Shown one piece after another: positions 19,056 to 29,711 of a DNA stretch of 64,000 bases (position 1 is its first letter; each line of letters opens with the position of its first letter). Where the stretch lies: contig NZ_FSRE01000003.1 of assembly GCF_900141795.1 (NCBI RefSeq), positions 186,001-250,000 on the forward strand, in the 5' to 3' direction. The notes below the pieces were generated by a model that searched no databases, was not told the DNA's origin, and saw only the letters and a list, made by a program, of their open reading frames with translations. The DNA is from Sulfurivirga caldicuralii. GTDB taxonomy: Bacteria > Pseudomonadota > Gammaproteobacteria > Thiomicrospirales > Thiomicrospiraceae. A program made the position numbers and the translations under genes.

Positions 19056-19906
19056 CCGTTGCCGACGCCCTGCGCCACGCCCAGGCGCAACTGCAGCACA
19101 GCGACACCCCCGATCTAGATGCCCAGCTGCTGCTCGCCCATGTGCTCGGCAAATCGCGCAGCTGGTTGTTTGCTCACGACATCGACGCTCTCACCGCCGA
19201 CCAGCAGGCTGCGTTTGCCGCGCTGACTGCCCGTCGCGCGGCGGGCGAACCGGTCGCCTACCTGCTGGGCCGTGCGGATTTTTACGATTTCACCCTCAAA
19301 GTGACCCCGGACGTACTGATTCCCCGCCCGGAGACGGAATTGCTGGTGGAACAGGCGCTGGAAAAAGTCCGCGAAAAATCGGCCGCGAAAAAAGTCGGGG
19401 ACCCCCCTGTTTGCGCTGTCGATCTAGGCACCGGCTCCGGTGCCATCGCCATTGCGCTGGCGCGCCACGCGCCGGAAGTAGCGGTGGCCGCATCGGATGC
19501 CTCCTGCGCCGCACTGACAGTGGCAAGGGAAAATGCCCAGCGGCTGGGCGTGGACATCGACTTTCGCCACGGCAGCTGGCTCGAACCCTTTGCCGGGGAA
19601 CGGTTCGACGTGATTGCCAGCAACCCGCCCTATATCGACTCGGCCGATCCGCATCTGCGCGGCGATATCCGCCATGAACCGCAGCAGGCGCTGGTAGCCG
19701 GTGAACACGGCCTCGCCGACCTGCGTGCAATTATCGAGCGAGCCCCCGCCCACCTGAACGCCGGCGGCTGGCTGCTGCTGGAACATGGTTATGATCAACA
19801 GGACGCAGTAGAATCCCTGTTCAGGGCGGCGGGCTTCGACGCCATCGTCTGCCTGCACGACCTTGCCGGACAACCGAGAGTGAGCCTCGCCCAATGGAAC
19901 AACTGA
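19052..19906 (+). CDS. prmC: Release factor glutamine N5-methyltransferase
   Basis: Methylates the GGQ glutamine of release factors with S-adenosylmethionine. The 284-residue product has an N-terminal helical domain, SAM motif I ([16 protein letters not shown]) and the NPPY catalytic motif ([12 protein letters not shown]). Just before motif I lies [10 protein letters not shown] (residues about 112-120), encoded by one copy of the dispersed repeat. Relatives have a short variable linker there. The frame stays intact, so the insert is presumably tolerated. It overlaps moeB by 13 bases. Confidence 0.96.
   Translation: MTVADALRHAQAQLQHSDTPDLDAQLLLAHVLGKSRSWLFAHDIDALTADQQAAFAALTARRAAGEPVAYLLGRADFYDFTLKVTPDVLIPRPETELLVEQALEKVREKSAAKKVGDPPVCAVDLGTGSGAIAIALARHAPEVAVAASDASCAALTVARENAQRLGVDIDFRHGSWLEPFAGERFDVIASNPPYIDSADPHLRGDIRHEPQQALVAGEHGLADLRAIIERAPAHLNAGGWLLLEHGYDQQDAVESLFRAAGFDAIVCLHDLAGQPRVSLAQWNN
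19388..19407 (+). repeat. Dispersed repeat copy 1 (in prmC, encodes KKVGDPP)
   Basis: AAAAAAGTCGGGGACCCCCC in frame 0 of prmC. The A-run side is preceded by an A-rich stretch (GAAAAATCGGCCGCG) like the tail seen next to other copies. Confidence 0.9.
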
Positions 19907-20646
19907 CCCCGGAACAGTTCAAGCGCTATTCGCGCCAGATCATGCTGATGGAATTCGGTCTGGACGGCCAGACCAGGCTGCACAACGCTCATGCAGTCAT
20001 TTTCGGCCTCGGCGGACTGGGCTCGCCGGTGAGCGTGTATCTCACCGCCGCGGGTGTGGGACGGCTGACGCTGGTGGATTTCGATACCGTGGACGAGAGC
20101 AACCTGCAGCGGCAGATCGTGCATCGCGAAAGCTCGGTCGGGCAACCCAAGGTGGAATCGGCCAAAACCACCCTGCAGGCGCTCAACCGCTGGACGCGCA
20201 TCGACACCTTCAACGGTGTACCGGATGAAGACACCCTGGACAATCTGATTTCAGGTGCAGACGTGGTGCTGGACTGCACCGACAACTTCGACGCCCGCTT
20301 CGCTATCAATGCCGCCTGCGCCAGGGCGCGCGTGCCGCTGGTTTCCGCCGCCGCCATCCGCTGGGAAGGGCAACTGAGCGTGTTCGACTTTACCGACCCG
20401 GACTGCCCCTGCTATCAGTGCCTGTACAAGGATGCCAGCATGGAAGGCATGACCTGTGCCCACAGCGGCGTCATGTCACCGGTGGTAGGCATGATGGGCA
20501 GCATGCAGGCGCTGGAAGCCATCAAGCTGCTGGCCGGGCTGCCCACGCTGAAGGGCAAGCTGCTGCTGGTGGACGGGCTGACCATGCAGTTCCGCACCCT
20601 CACCCTGCCCAAGGATCCCGCCTGCCCTGTCTGCCACCCTGACTGA
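19894..20646 (+). CDS. moeB: MoeB/ThiF-family adenylyltransferase
   Basis: E1-like enzyme that adenylates the C-terminal glycine of a sulfur-carrier protein (MoaD or ThiS). The 250-residue product has the nucleotide-binding GLGGLGSPVSVYLTAAG, LVDFDTVDESNLQRQI and two CxxC zinc pairs (CPCYQC near 170 and CPVC at the end). The position after prmC is the usual one for moeB; ThiF is the alternative because no moaD or thiS is adjacent. Confidence 0.92.
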   Translation: MEQLTPEQFKRYSRQIMLMEFGLDGQTRLHNAHAVIFGLGGLGSPVSVYLTAAGVGRLTLVDFDTVDESNLQRQIVHRESSVGQPKVESAKTTLQALNRWTRIDTFNGVPDEDTLDNLISGADVVLDCTDNFDARFAINAACARARVPLVSAAAIRWEGQLSVFDFTDPDCPCYQCLYKDASMEGMTCAHSGVMSPVVGMMGSMQALEAIKLLAGLPTLKGKLLLVDGLTMQFRTLTLPKDPACPVCHPD

Positions 20647-20665
20647 GGGGGGTCCCCGACTTTTT
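20647..20665 (-). repeat. Dispersed repeat copy 2 (directly after the moeB stop)
   Basis: GGGGGGTCCCCGACTTTTT on the plus strand, starting one base after the moeB TGA. Its GACTTT forms the left arm of a terminator hairpin. Confidence 0.9.
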
Positions 20666-20680
20666 CAAAGTCGCCTTTTT
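20657..20680 (+). terminator. Terminator of the hemA-prfA-prmC-moeB operon
   Basis: Perfect 7-bp stem CGACTTT / AAAGTCG with a TTC loop, then CC and five T. It lies 11 bases after the moeB stop, between moeB and the convergent motB, and is partly built from repeat copy 2. Confidence 0.75.
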
Positions 20681-20714
20681 GCGCCACCCGCTCGGGTCTT
20701 TCCTGAAGCGGGGT

Positions 20715-21446
20715 TCAGGGCGAAAAGGGTTCGATCTTGCCCGTTTTGGGGTTCAGATGGTGTTTCTTGTCGATGGTGATGACCACGCGGCGGTTCATGG
20801 CGCGGCCATATTTGGTGTCGTTGGGGGCGACAGCATCGTTATCCGCACGCCCCTGAATGGTAATCAGGCGCTTGTCCACGCCCATGTCGATGAGCACGCG
20901 CGCCACGGTGCCTGCCCTGGCGGCGGACAGCTCCCAGTTGGAGGGGAACTGAATGTTGCGGATGGGCACAATGTCGGTATAGCCGGTAATGGTAATGGGA
21001 TAAGGGCGCCCTGCCAGCTTCTCGGCCAGGCGCTCCAGCTCTTCACGCACCTTGTCAGAAATCGTGGCGCGCCCCGGCTCGAAGAAGTGATCCGACTTGA
21101 GGGTGATGCGGGTGTAGTCTTCCGTATCCTCGATCTCCACATTCTTCGGATCGTTCAGCGCCTGCAGAATCTCTTCCTGGGTCAGCGGCGGCTTCAGATC
21201 CTGAATGGGTGTCACCACTTCCGTAGCGATGGTCTGTTGCCCTTTACGCTCATCCGGGTGAATTGTTTTCTGCGCGCCATTCAGGTTCTGCAATGCATCC
21301 GCCAACTGCTCCCGCTGCGCCGGTTCCACAATGGCCGCCAGCCACATGACCAGAAAAAAGGCCATGAGCACCGTCATCATGTCGGCAAGGGCAATCTTCC
21401 AGCTACCGCCGTGTGCACCGCCCTCGTCGTGTCCACGCCCAGCCAT
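20715..21446 (-). CDS. motB: Flagellar motor protein MotB
   Basis: Stator subunit that anchors MotA to peptidoglycan and carries the ion-conducting Asp. The 243-residue product has one membrane helix (ALADMMTVLMAFFLVMW) with the conserved Asp, a plug region, and an OmpA-type peptidoglycan-binding domain (ITITGYTDIVPIRN, NWELSAARAGTVARVL, RRVVITID). It follows motA by two bases. No other flagellar genes lie in the window. Confidence 0.95.
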   Translation of the reverse strand: MAGRGHDEGGAHGGSWKIALADMMTVLMAFFLVMWLAAIVEPAQREQLADALQNLNGAQKTIHPDERKGQQTIATEVVTPIQDLKPPLTQEEILQALNDPKNVEIEDTEDYTRITLKSDHFFEPGRATISDKVREELERLAEKLAGRPYPITITGYTDIVPIRNIQFPSNWELSAARAGTVARVLIDMGVDKRLITIQGRADNDAVAPNDTKYGRAMNRRVVITIDKKHHLNPKTGKIEPFSP

Positions 21447-21448
21447 GC

Positions 21449-22291
21449 CTATTTCTCCCAGTCGATTTCGAGTTCAGGCGGCACCAGCTGCTTGCCCGTC
21501 TCGCGAATCAGATTGGGGGATACACCGTGCTCAAATGCTTCCAGAAGCACCTTCACCATCTCAAACAGGGCGCGCTCCTGGCGAATCATGACCTCCACTG
21601 CATGACTGAAAGGGGCGACGATGGCAAAGGCAAAGAACACCCCGGTGAGCGTACCCACCAGCGCGGCCCCAATGGCTTGCCCGATGGCGGCCACGTCCAT
21701 ATCGCCCCCCAGCAGTCCCATGGCCAGAATCACCCCCAGCACGGCAGCGACGATACCGAAACCCGGCAGCCAGTCCGACACCTTGCCGGTAGCGCGCGGC
21801 ACTTCCTGCAACGCATCCATGTAGTTGTCGATCTGCATTTCCAGCAGGCCGCCAAAATCTTCACTCTGCGGGGGATTGAGCAGCAGATAGTTCAGATTGC
21901 TGGCGACAAAGTCGCGCAGCTCGGGATAGCGCAGCACGGAAGGATACTGGGCAAAGATCGGGCTGGCCGCCGGCTCGAGCAGATGTTTTTCCATCGCCAG
22001 CATCCCCTCGGCACGGGCAAAGCGCGACAGGTCGTACATCAGCATCACCACTTCCTTGTACAGCGCCTTGCTGATGCGGTCGCCAGAGAAATAACGCCGG
22101 AGGAACATGAGCGTGCGCAGCCACACCGCTACAGGCGTAGAGGCCAGAAAGGCACCCAGAGCCATACCGAGGATGATGAGCAGTTCCGACGGGTGCCACA
22201 GGGATATGAGGCTGCCGCCCTCAAGGGCGAAACCGCCCAGCAAGCTGGCAAAAATCAGAATAATGGCAAAAAACTTGGCGGCGAGACCCAT
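21449..22291 (-). CDS. motA: Flagellar motor protein MotA
   Basis: Four-helix stator subunit, 280 residues, that couples proton flow to rotor torque. The third and fourth helices carry the prolines and glycines of the family (SDWLPGFGIVAAVLGVILAM, AIGAALVGTLTGVFFAF). The cytoplasmic loop includes YPELRDFVASNLNYLLLNP. The sequence is closer to flagellar MotA of the E. coli type than is the second MotA-like protein at 34330. Confidence 0.95.
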   Translation of the reverse strand: MGLAAKFFAIILIFASLLGGFALEGGSLISLWHPSELLIILGMALGAFLASTPVAVWLRTLMFLRRYFSGDRISKALYKEVVMLMYDLSRFARAEGMLAMEKHLLEPAASPIFAQYPSVLRYPELRDFVASNLNYLLLNPPQSEDFGGLLEMQIDNYMDALQEVPRATGKVSDWLPGFGIVAAVLGVILAMGLLGGDMDVAAIGQAIGAALVGTLTGVFFAFAIVAPFSHAVEVMIRQERALFEMVKVLLEAFEHGVSPNLIRETGKQLVPPELEIDWEK

Positions 22292-22381
22292 TACAGTCCT
22301 GTCAGAAAATCAAGTATCAATACAGGCTTAAAAGCAAGCACTATGCCACAGCAAACCAACAGGACAGGCAATTGAAAGCAA

Positions 22382-24616
22382 TCAGTCATCCAGGAGGATA
22401 AGGTCCACCTGGCGCAGGGTGCGCGGCAGACTCATGCCTCGCTTGCCGCGTGCGCCCTGAGCCGCCTCCAGCTGCCCTGCCGTCAGGGTCTTGGCATAAT
22501 CGCCCGCTGTCAGCGTCAGCCGCTTGCCCGGCTGCCAGCGCCCCACCGCGGTAATCGCAACGCCGTCAGGCACCTGCATCAGCTTCACCCCCTTGCCGCG
22601 GGCGCGCACCGGCAGCTCCGAGGCCGGGAACAGCAGCAGGCGCGGTTCACTGGACGTCACGGCGACCCAGTCGGCTGCCGGATCCAGTTTCAGCGGCGGC
22701 AACAGCGTGCTGCCCTGCGCCAGCGTCATCGCCGGCTTGCCCTTGCGCACCTTGCTGATCAGGTCCCCCGCCGGCGCAATAAAGCCCTGATTGGAGGTGG
22801 CCGCCAGCAGCAGATGGTCGTCCGGTTTTACCAGCGCCACCTGCACCACCCGCGCGCCCTTGGGAAGGGTGATGCGACTGGTGACCGGCTCGCCATGACT
22901 GCGCGCAGAGGGCAGCTCGTGGGTCGGCAGGCTGTACACGCGCCCGGTGTCGTCGAATATCAGCGTCACCATGCGGCTGTTGCCGCTGGCCTGCGCCAGA
23001 AAACCGTCACCGGCCTTATAGCTAAGCTTGCGGCCATCCACATCGCTGCCCTTGGCCGCGCGGATCCAGCCATTCTGCGACAGTACGACCGTCACCGGCT
23101 CCGCCGGAAGCAATTGCTCGCTGCTGAGCGCCTGCGCCGCCGGCGCGTGCTCCACCAGGGGCGAACGCCTGTCGTCGCCATACTGCTCGGCATCGGCTTC
23201 CAGTTCCTTGCGCACCAGCGTTTTCATGCGCCGCTCGCTGCCGAGGATCTGCTCCAGTTTCTTGCGCTCGTTTTCCAGCTCTGCCTGCTCGGTGCGAATC
23301 TTCATCTCTTCCAGTCGCGCCAGATGCCGCAGCTTCAATTCGAGGATGGCTTCCGCCTGACGGTCGCTGAGGTTGAACGTCGCCATCAGCACCGCCTTGG
23401 GCTGATCCTCTTCACGAATGATGCGAATGACCTCGTCAATATTGAGAAACGCGATCAGCAGACCGTCGAGGATATGCAGTCGATCCAGCACCTTGTCGAG
23501 ACGATGCTGCAGGCGACGGCGCACCGTCTGCAGGCGAAACTGCAGCCACTCATTCAGCAGCCGGTTGAGCGGCTTCACCTGCGGGCGCCCATCCAATCCT
23601 ATGACATTCAGGTTGACGCGATAACTGCGTTCCAGATCCGTGGTAGCAAACAGGTGTCCCATCACCGCATCGATATCCACCCGCGTGCTGCGCACCTCGA
23701 TCACCAGTCGCACCGGGGCTTCGCTGTCGGATTCATCGCGCAGATCCACCACCATGGGCAGTTTTTTGGCGCGCATCTGCTCGGCAATCTGCTCGAGCAC
23801 GCGCGTGGCTGCGGTCTGGAACGGCAATGCATTGATGACCACGTTCACGCCGTCTTCCACGTGCCAGCGCGCCCGCTGGCGCAGCGAGCCATTGCCGGTC
23901 TCATACAGCTTCTGAATCTGTTCCCGCGGCGTGATGATCTCCGCGCCGGTGGGGTAATCCGGGCCCGGCAGGTGTTCCATCAGCTCCGCCACCGACAGGG
24001 ACGGTTTCTCCAGCAGCGCCACCGCAGCCGCCACCACCTCGCGCAGGTTGTGCGGCGGAATGTCGGTGGCCATGCCTACCGCAATACCGGAAGTGCCATT
24101 GAGCAGCACATGCGGCACACGCGCCGGCAGCACCGAGGGTTCCTTCAGGGTGCCGTCGAAATTGGGCACCCAGTCCACGGTGCCCTGCCCCACCTCTTCC
24201 AGCAGCAGCTGGGCAAACGGGGACAGACGCGCCTCGGTGTAGCGCATGGCGGCGAACGACTTGGGATCGTCGATGGAGCCCCAGTTGCCCTGGCCGTCGA
24301 TGAGGGGATAGCGGAAGGAAAACGGCTGTGCCATCAGCACCATGGCTTCATAACAGGCCGAATCGCCATGAGGGTGGAACTTGCCCAGCACATCCCCCAC
24401 GGTGCGAGCCGACTTCTTGTGCTTGGCCGAAGCCTTCAGCCCCAGTTCGCTCATGGCATAGATGATGCGGCGCTGCACCGGCTTGAGCCCGTCGCCAATA
24501 TGCGGCAGCGCCCGATCCAGAATGACGTACATGGCGTAATCCAGATAGGCGCGCTCCGCGAACTCACCGACCGAGCGCTGCTCAATGCCTTCGTAGTTAA
24601 TGCTGTGCTGACTCAT
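22382..24616 (-). CDS. parC: DNA topoisomerase IV subunit A
   Basis: Breaks and rejoins DNA to unlink daughter chromosomes. The 744-residue product begins with the ParC-type [17 protein letters not shown] and carries [20 protein letters not shown] (quinolone-resistance region) and the active-site Tyr in [11 protein letters not shown]. The C-terminal domain is shorter and less repeated than in GyrA. No parE is adjacent. The start overlaps the upstream metal-binding gene by four bases. Confidence 0.96.
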   Translation of the reverse strand: MSQHSINYEGIEQRSVGEFAERAYLDYAMYVILDRALPHIGDGLKPVQRRIIYAMSELGLKASAKHKKSARTVGDVLGKFHPHGDSACYEAMVLMAQPFSFRYPLIDGQGNWGSIDDPKSFAAMRYTEARLSPFAQLLLEEVGQGTVDWVPNFDGTLKEPSVLPARVPHVLLNGTSGIAVGMATDIPPHNLREVVAAAVALLEKPSLSVAELMEHLPGPDYPTGAEIITPREQIQKLYETGNGSLRQRARWHVEDGVNVVINALPFQTAATRVLEQIAEQMRAKKLPMVVDLRDESDSEAPVRLVIEVRSTRVDIDAVMGHLFATTDLERSYRVNLNVIGLDGRPQVKPLNRLLNEWLQFRLQTVRRRLQHRLDKVLDRLHILDGLLIAFLNIDEVIRIIREEDQPKAVLMATFNLSDRQAEAILELKLRHLARLEEMKIRTEQAELENERKKLEQILGSERRMKTLVRKELEADAEQYGDDRRSPLVEHAPAAQALSSEQLLPAEPVTVVLSQNGWIRAAKGSDVDGRKLSYKAGDGFLAQASGNSRMVTLIFDDTGRVYSLPTHELPSARSHGEPVTSRITLPKGARVVQVALVKPDDHLLLAATSNQGFIAPAGDLISKVRKGKPAMTLAQGSTLLPPLKLDPAADWVAVTSSEPRLLLFPASELPVRARGKGVKLMQVPDGVAITAVGRWQPGKRLTLTAGDYAKTLTAGQLEAAQGARGKRGMSLPRTLRQVDLILLDD

Positions 24617-24906
24617 GAATCCTGCTTATCCTCATCCCGTATTCGACCCGCGGCGCAGCTGACGAACGACTTGGCCTTCGCACCCGCCGCCTTCAGTCCG
24701 GCCACGCTGCCCCGTTGCGGATAGCCCAGTTGCGCCATGATGGCAACGATCATTTCCCGTGCCGATTCAGGCGCTTCCACCGTAACGGTACCCGCTTCAA
24801 TATCGACCGACACATCGGCCACGCCGTCGATCGCCAGCAATCGCTTGCGGATACTATTGGCGCAGCCGCCGCACTTGATGTTTTCAACTTCGATAGAATA
24901 AGCCAT
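24613..24906 (-). CDS. Heavy-metal-associated (HMA) domain protein
   Basis: A 97-residue protein, mostly one HMA domain: [14 protein letters not shown] gives the CxxC metal site and the ferredoxin-like fold follows ([19 protein letters not shown]). It may carry Cu(I) or a similar soft metal. An unusual basic, Ala-rich C-terminal tail contains one more Cys. The frame opens 35 codons earlier, but ATG 24906 has GGAG eight bases upstream. It is coupled to parC through an ATGA overlap. Confidence 0.85.
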   Translation of the reverse strand: MAYSIEVENIKCGGCANSIRKRLLAIDGVADVSVDIEAGTVTVEAPESAREMIVAIMAQLGYPQRGSVAGLKAAGAKAKSFVSCAAGRIRDEDKQDS

Positions 24907-24945
24907 CGACAGGCTCCTACCCCAGGCACTCAAGGCATTATAAAC

Positions 24946-25308
24946 ATGACCCAAGCCCCCCGCGCCCGCCGTGTTACAGCCAACCGCCCCATTACGCTGC
25001 AGGGGGAACATGCACGCGCCAACGGCAAGATCATCAATATCTCCGCCAGCGGTCTACTGGTGAAAAGCCCCGTGCGCGCCCGCGAAGGCACCCGACTGGG
25101 TCTGATTTTCGACCTGCCCACCCGCGAGCGCTTTATCCCCATCAAGACCATCGGCCGAGTTGCCCGTCTGATCGAGGAAGGGGACCATTACTTGCTGGGG
25201 ATCATGTTTGAAAACCCGGGCGACGACCTCAGGCAGGCGATTGAGAGCTATATCGATTACGTGGAATCCATCAAGCAAAATGCCAGCGTCCGCCGCCGCA
25301 GCACTTAA
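24946..25308 (+). CDS. PilZ-domain protein (candidate c-di-GMP receptor)
   Basis: A 120-residue single PilZ domain. The N-terminal RRVTANRP and the NISASGLLV motif match the RxxxR and (D/N)xSxxG residues that bind c-di-GMP, with Asn replacing the usual Asp. It is divergent from the HMA gene with 39 bp between starts and ends convergently with the FAD oxidase, overlapping it by four bases. GGDEF and EAL enzymes occur elsewhere in the window (56516, 58581). No partner is indicated. Confidence 0.87.
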   Translation: MTQAPRARRVTANRPITLQGEHARANGKIINISASGLLVKSPVRAREGTRLGLIFDLPTRERFIPIKTIGRVARLIEEGDHYLLGIMFENPGDDLRQAIESYIDYVESIKQNASVRRRST

Positions 25309-26411
25309 GGGGCGGAAACCGACAGTGCGTGCGACCGCTCGAGGGCATAGGGGCTCGGGTCAAATGGTGGCGTTTCCACCTGAATCAGCGCCCGCAGCAG
25401 CTGCGCCGAGGCGATGGAGGTGACCACGCCATTGCGGAAATGGCCGGTATTCAGCCACAGGCGTGCATGCGCCGGATGCGCACCAATGTAGGGAATACTG
25501 TCCGGGTTTCCGGGGCGCAGGCCAGCCCAATGGTGCGCCACCTCGAACATTGCCAGCTCCGGATAGCGTGCATAGGCGAAGGAAAGCAGCGCTTCGCGCG
25601 CCGCCTCATCGGTCCGCTTGTCGAAGCCGGCCTGCTCCACCGTACTGCCCACCAGAATCAGACCATCCTTGCGTGGAATCAGATAGCGATCCTGCTCCAT
25701 AACCATGTGGTGCAGAAAACCAACCGGCGCGTCGATGGCCACAATCTGACCACGCACCGGCTCGATGGGCAGCTCCGGCACCAGCTGCGCACTCCAGGCC
25801 CCGGCCGTCACCACCACATCCTCGGCTTCCAGCCAGCCCTGCGGCGTACGCACGCGTACCCGCTCTGCAGATGGGTCAATCGCTTCGGCCGGGGTGTGCT
25901 CCATGAGTGCAACGCCCTTCAGCTGCACCGCCTTGGCAAGCGCCTTCACCATCCGCGGATTGCGAATAGAGGCGATCTCCGGCATCCACAGCGCCAGCTT
26001 GCGCGCCGTGTGCAGGCGCGGTTCGAACACGCTCAGAGCGCGGTCGTCCAACACTTCCAGCACATAGCCCCAGCGTTCGCACCACGCCTGTGCCGTTTCC
26101 CACTGCTCGCTGTCGAGCATGAGCATGCCGGTGGGGAAATACTCAGGGTCAATGCCGGTCAGTTCCGCCAGCTCGGCCGACAGCGGTTCAAACTGCGGCT
26201 GGCTGTGTTGCGCCAGCACATTGACCGCATCGGGATAGCGCCACGGGTACATGGGTGAAAGAATGCCGCCGCCGGCCCAGGAGGCTTCGCGGCCGCATAC
26301 GTGGCGTTCGATCAGGGTCACCTGCCGCCCGGCCTGCTGCAGAAACCAGGCGCTCATCAGGCCGCTGATGCCGCCACCGATAATCAGCACATCACAGCTT
26401 TGTGCGCTCAC
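25305..26411 (-). CDS. FAD-dependent amine/glycine oxidase (ThiO/DadA type)
   Basis: A 368-residue DAO-family flavoprotein. The N-terminal dinucleotide fold is DVLIIGGGISGLMSAWFLQ. REASWAGGGILSPMYPWRY is characteristic of the ThiO-like group beside lspA in Pseudomonas. A second conserved part, HHWAGLRPGNPDS, lies near the C-terminus. It probably oxidises glycine or another amino acid, possibly for thiazole synthesis, though no thi genes are near. The stop of lspA overlaps its start. Confidence 0.85.
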   Translation of the reverse strand: MSAQSCDVLIIGGGISGLMSAWFLQQAGRQVTLIERHVCGREASWAGGGILSPMYPWRYPDAVNVLAQHSQPQFEPLSAELAELTGIDPEYFPTGMLMLDSEQWETAQAWCERWGYVLEVLDDRALSVFEPRLHTARKLALWMPEIASIRNPRMVKALAKAVQLKGVALMEHTPAEAIDPSAERVRVRTPQGWLEAEDVVVTAGAWSAQLVPELPIEPVRGQIVAIDAPVGFLHHMVMEQDRYLIPRKDGLILVGSTVEQAGFDKRTDEAAREALLSFAYARYPELAMFEVAHHWAGLRPGNPDSIPYIGAHPAHARLWLNTGHFRNGVVTSIASAQLLRALIQVETPPFDPSPYALERSHALSVSAP

Positions 26412-26896
26412 TGGCTGACCTCCTGCCGCTTGCGACCCCAGAATTCATGCACAATCAGGCAGACCGCCCCCACGCTGATGCCCACATCGGCCACATTGAA
26501 GGTGGCATAGTGCCAGTCGCCCCAGTAGAAGTCGAAAAAGTCGGTCACGCGTCCGTCGTAGATACGCTCCACCAGATTGCCCAGCGCGCCACCGATCACC
26601 AGCCACAGGCCGGCGCTTTCGCAGGTCAGTCGCGGCGGCAGGCGGCGCAGCCACCACAGCAGCCCTGCCACCATCACGACCGCTAGCACGGTAAAGCCCC
26701 AGCGCTGCCAGCCGCCGGCTTCGGCCAGAAAGCTGAATGCAGCACCGGTGTTGTAGTTGAGGGTAAGATTGAAGTGCGGCAAAACCGGCAGCGGTTCATG
26801 CAGCGTCAGCCAGGCATTGGCCGCCCACTTGCTGGCCAAATCCAGCAGCAGCACGGCCATACCCAGCCAGTAGTATCGCAGTGCGCTGTCACGCAA
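26408..26896 (-). CDS. lspA: Lipoprotein signal peptidase (signal peptidase II)
   Basis: Inner-membrane aspartyl protease that removes signal peptides from prolipoproteins. About 162 residues with four membrane helices. The catalytic aspartates lie in GRVTDFFDF and [11 protein letters not shown], and [14 protein letters not shown] precedes them. The best start is TTG 26896, inside the end of ileS, with GGAGAGG nine bases upstream. The first ATG would remove part of helix 1. It is the last gene of murJ-ribF-ileS-lspA. Confidence 0.93.
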   Translation of the reverse strand: MRDSALRYYWLGMAVLLLDLASKWAANAWLTLHEPLPVLPHFNLTLNYNTGAAFSFLAEAGGWQRWGFTVLAVVMVAGLLWWLRRLPPRLTCESAGLWLVIGGALGNLVERIYDGRVTDFFDFYWGDWHYATFNVADVGISVGAVCLIVHEFWGRKRQEVSQ

Positions 26897-29711
26897 AGCG
26901 GCGCACCTCTCCTTCGCCGGCCACGTTGTCCACGCAGCGGCTGCACAAATCAGGATACTCGGGATTCGTACCCACATCCTCGCGGTGGTGCCAGCAGCGT
27001 ACGCACTTGGGCTTGTCCGTCGGCCGCACCAGCAACCACAGCCCCTCCACCTCGGTTTCCACCGCATCAACTGGACGCTCGGATGCCGGATGCACCCGGG
27101 CATCGGAAGTAATCATGACAAAGCGCAGTTCGTCTTCCAGCGCCTCGAGATCCGCCAGCACACTCCCCTCGGCGTAGAAGTCCACCTCGGCGGTCAGCGA
27201 ACCCTTGAGCACCTTGTCGTTGCGCAGGGTTTCGATCTGCCTGTTGAGCGCCTTGCGCACCGCCAGAATGCGGTTCCAATAGTCGGCATTCATGGGCTGC
27301 TCGGCATCCATGGCCTTCAGGCCCTCATACCACTCCTCAGTGAATACGGTTTCGCTGCGTTCACCCGGCATGTGCGCCCAAATCTCCTCGGCGGTAAAGC
27401 TCAGAATCGGCGCAATCCAGCGCACCAGCGCTTCCAAGGCGTGATACAGCGCGGTCTGCGCGGAGCGGCGCGCCTGCGAATCCGGCTTGGTGGTGTACTG
27501 GCGATCCTTGATGATGTCCAGATAGAAGGCACCCAGGTCCTCCGAGCAGAAGTGGTGCACCAACTGACTAATGCGGTGGAAGTTGTAGGCGTCATAGGCC
27601 GCCGTGATCTGCTGCTGCAGCGTGTTGGCGCGGTCGATCAGCCATTGATCCAGCGGCAGAAGCTGCTCGAACGGCAGTACATGTTCAGACGGCTCAAAGC
27701 CGTTCAGGTTCGCCAGCATGAAGCGGGCGGTAAAGCGGATGCGGCGATAGGCGTCCGCCGTGCGCTTGATAATCTCGTCGGAGACGCTCATTTCATAGCG
27801 GTAGTCCGCCCCGGCGATCCACAGGCGCAGAATGTCGGCGCCGTACTTGTTCATGATCTCCTGCGGTGCCACCACATTGCCCAATGACTTGGACATCTTG
27901 CGACCCTGCGCGTCCACGGTAAAGCCGTGGGTGAGCACCTGCCGGTAGGGCGAGCGCCCGTCCATGGCAAGTGAGGTGAGCAGCGAGGACTGGAACCAGC
28001 CGCGGTGCTGATCAGAGCCTTCCAGATAGAGATCGGCCGGACGGGTCAGCTCGTCGCGGCGTTGGCACACGGCGAAGTGGGTTACGCCGGAATCGAACCA
28101 GACGTCAAGAATGTCGGTGACCTTCTCGTAGTCGGCCGCCTCGTCGCCCAGCAGCTCGGCCGGATCCAGATCGTACCAGGCGTCGATGGAATCCTGCTCG
28201 ATGCGCTGGGCAATCTGCTCCATCAGCGCGACCATGCGTGGATGCAACTCGCCGGTTTCACGATGAATGAACAGCGTAATGGGCACCCCCCAGTGGCGCT
28301 GGCGGGAAATACACCAGTCCGGGCGACCTTCGATCATCTTCTCAATGCGTGCCTGCCCCCACTCCGGCACCCATTGCACCTGCAAAATCGCCTTGAGGGC
28401 ACTGTCGCGCAGGCCATTGGCATCCATGCTGATGAACCACTGGCTGGTGGCGCGGAAGATCAATGGCGTCTTGGTGCGCCAGCAGTGGGGATAGCTGTGG
28501 GTAATCTTGCCGTGATGGACCAGCGCACCCTTCTCCTGCAGCAGTGCGATAATCTCGTCATCCACCTTGTGCACATGCTTGCCCTCGAACCCGGGGGCTT
28601 CAGACGTGAACACCCCGCGGCTGTCTACCGGGCAGAGCACCTCCAGACCATAGCGGCGCCCCACCTCGAAGTCTTCCTGACCGTGGCCGGGCGCGGTGTG
28701 CACACAGCCGGTACCGGCATCCAGCGTGACATGGTCGCCAAGAATAATGGGAACAATGCGCTCATAGAAGGGGTGGCGCAGCTGCACGCCCTCCAGTTCG
28801 GCCCCCTTGGCGGTGGCCACCACCTGCGCGTCCTCCACACCCCAGGTTTTCAGGGTCTCTTCCAGCAGGCCATCGGCCAGCAGCACGCGCTCATCATTCA
28901 GCTGCACCAGCACATAGTCCAGATCGGGGTGGATGGCCACCGCCAGATTGGCCGGCAGGGTCCACGGCGTGGTGGTCCAGATCACCACAGACACCGGCCC
29001 GCTGCCCACGGCACCGTCCACCGGTTCCATGCGGCTGACGAGATCGTCCGGGTCCACGGCAGCAAAGCGCACATAGATGGCGTTGGAGGTCTTGTCCTGA
29101 TACTCCACTTCCGCCTCGGCCAACGCCGACTGCGCGCCCACCGACCAGTACACCGGCTTGACGCCGCGGGTCAGGTGACCGGCTTCAAGAATCTTCGCCA
29201 GCGCACGCACCTCGTCCGCTTCAAACCTGAAATCCTTGGTCAGATAGGGATTGTCCCAGTCGCCCATGACGCCAAGACGCTGAAAGTCCGCCATCTGCGC
29301 TTCCACCTGCTGCTGCGCATAGTCGCGGCACGCCTGCCGGAAGGTGCGGGCATCTACCTTCTGCCCCACCTTGCCAACCTTCTTTTCCACATTCAGCTCA
29401 ATGGGCAGACCGTGGCAGTCCCAGCCCGGCACATAGGGCGCATCGAAGCCGGATAGGCCCTTGGCCTTGACGATAATGTCCTTGAGCACCTTGTTGACGG
29501 CGTGGCCGATATGGATATTGCCATTGGCGTACGGCGGGCCATCGTGCAGCACAAACTTGGGCTTGCCGGCCTTGGCGGCGCGCACCTTTTCATACAGGCC
29601 ATTCTCCAGCCATTGGCGCACGCGTTCGGGTTCGCGCTGCGGCAGATTGCCGCGCATGGGGAAATCGGTATCGGGCAGGTTGAGCGGATATTTCTTGTCG
29701 TTGTCAGCCAT
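26889..29711 (-). CDS. ileS: Isoleucyl-tRNA synthetase
   Basis: Class I synthetase, 940 residues. The HIGH motif is [15 protein letters not shown] near 60, and the KMSKS loop is [10 protein letters not shown] near 605. A large CP1 editing domain lies between, and a zinc finger closes the protein ([10 protein letters not shown] with CSRC). It overlaps ribF upstream and lspA downstream by eight bases each. Confidence 0.98.
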   Translation of the reverse strand: MADNDKKYPLNLPDTDFPMRGNLPQREPERVRQWLENGLYEKVRAAKAGKPKFVLHDGPPYANGNIHIGHAVNKVLKDIIVKAKGLSGFDAPYVPGWDCHGLPIELNVEKKVGKVGQKVDARTFRQACRDYAQQQVEAQMADFQRLGVMGDWDNPYLTKDFRFEADEVRALAKILEAGHLTRGVKPVYWSVGAQSALAEAEVEYQDKTSNAIYVRFAAVDPDDLVSRMEPVDGAVGSGPVSVVIWTTTPWTLPANLAVAIHPDLDYVLVQLNDERVLLADGLLEETLKTWGVEDAQVVATAKGAELEGVQLRHPFYERIVPIILGDHVTLDAGTGCVHTAPGHGQEDFEVGRRYGLEVLCPVDSRGVFTSEAPGFEGKHVHKVDDEIIALLQEKGALVHHGKITHSYPHCWRTKTPLIFRATSQWFISMDANGLRDSALKAILQVQWVPEWGQARIEKMIEGRPDWCISRQRHWGVPITLFIHRETGELHPRMVALMEQIAQRIEQDSIDAWYDLDPAELLGDEAADYEKVTDILDVWFDSGVTHFAVCQRRDELTRPADLYLEGSDQHRGWFQSSLLTSLAMDGRSPYRQVLTHGFTVDAQGRKMSKSLGNVVAPQEIMNKYGADILRLWIAGADYRYEMSVSDEIIKRTADAYRRIRFTARFMLANLNGFEPSEHVLPFEQLLPLDQWLIDRANTLQQQITAAYDAYNFHRISQLVHHFCSEDLGAFYLDIIKDRQYTTKPDSQARRSAQTALYHALEALVRWIAPILSFTAEEIWAHMPGERSETVFTEEWYEGLKAMDAEQPMNADYWNRILAVRKALNRQIETLRNDKVLKGSLTAEVDFYAEGSVLADLEALEDELRFVMITSDARVHPASERPVDAVETEVEGLWLLVRPTDKPKCVRCWHHREDVGTNPEYPDLCSRCVDNVAGEGEVRRFA

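Noticed and set aside
22814-24724. Long plus-strand open frame of 636 codons
   Set aside because: It is antisense to parC; its residues are rich in His, Arg and Gln, as expected from the complement of a high-GC gene. The same holds for long frames antisense to glyS, ileS, hemA and the EAL gene.
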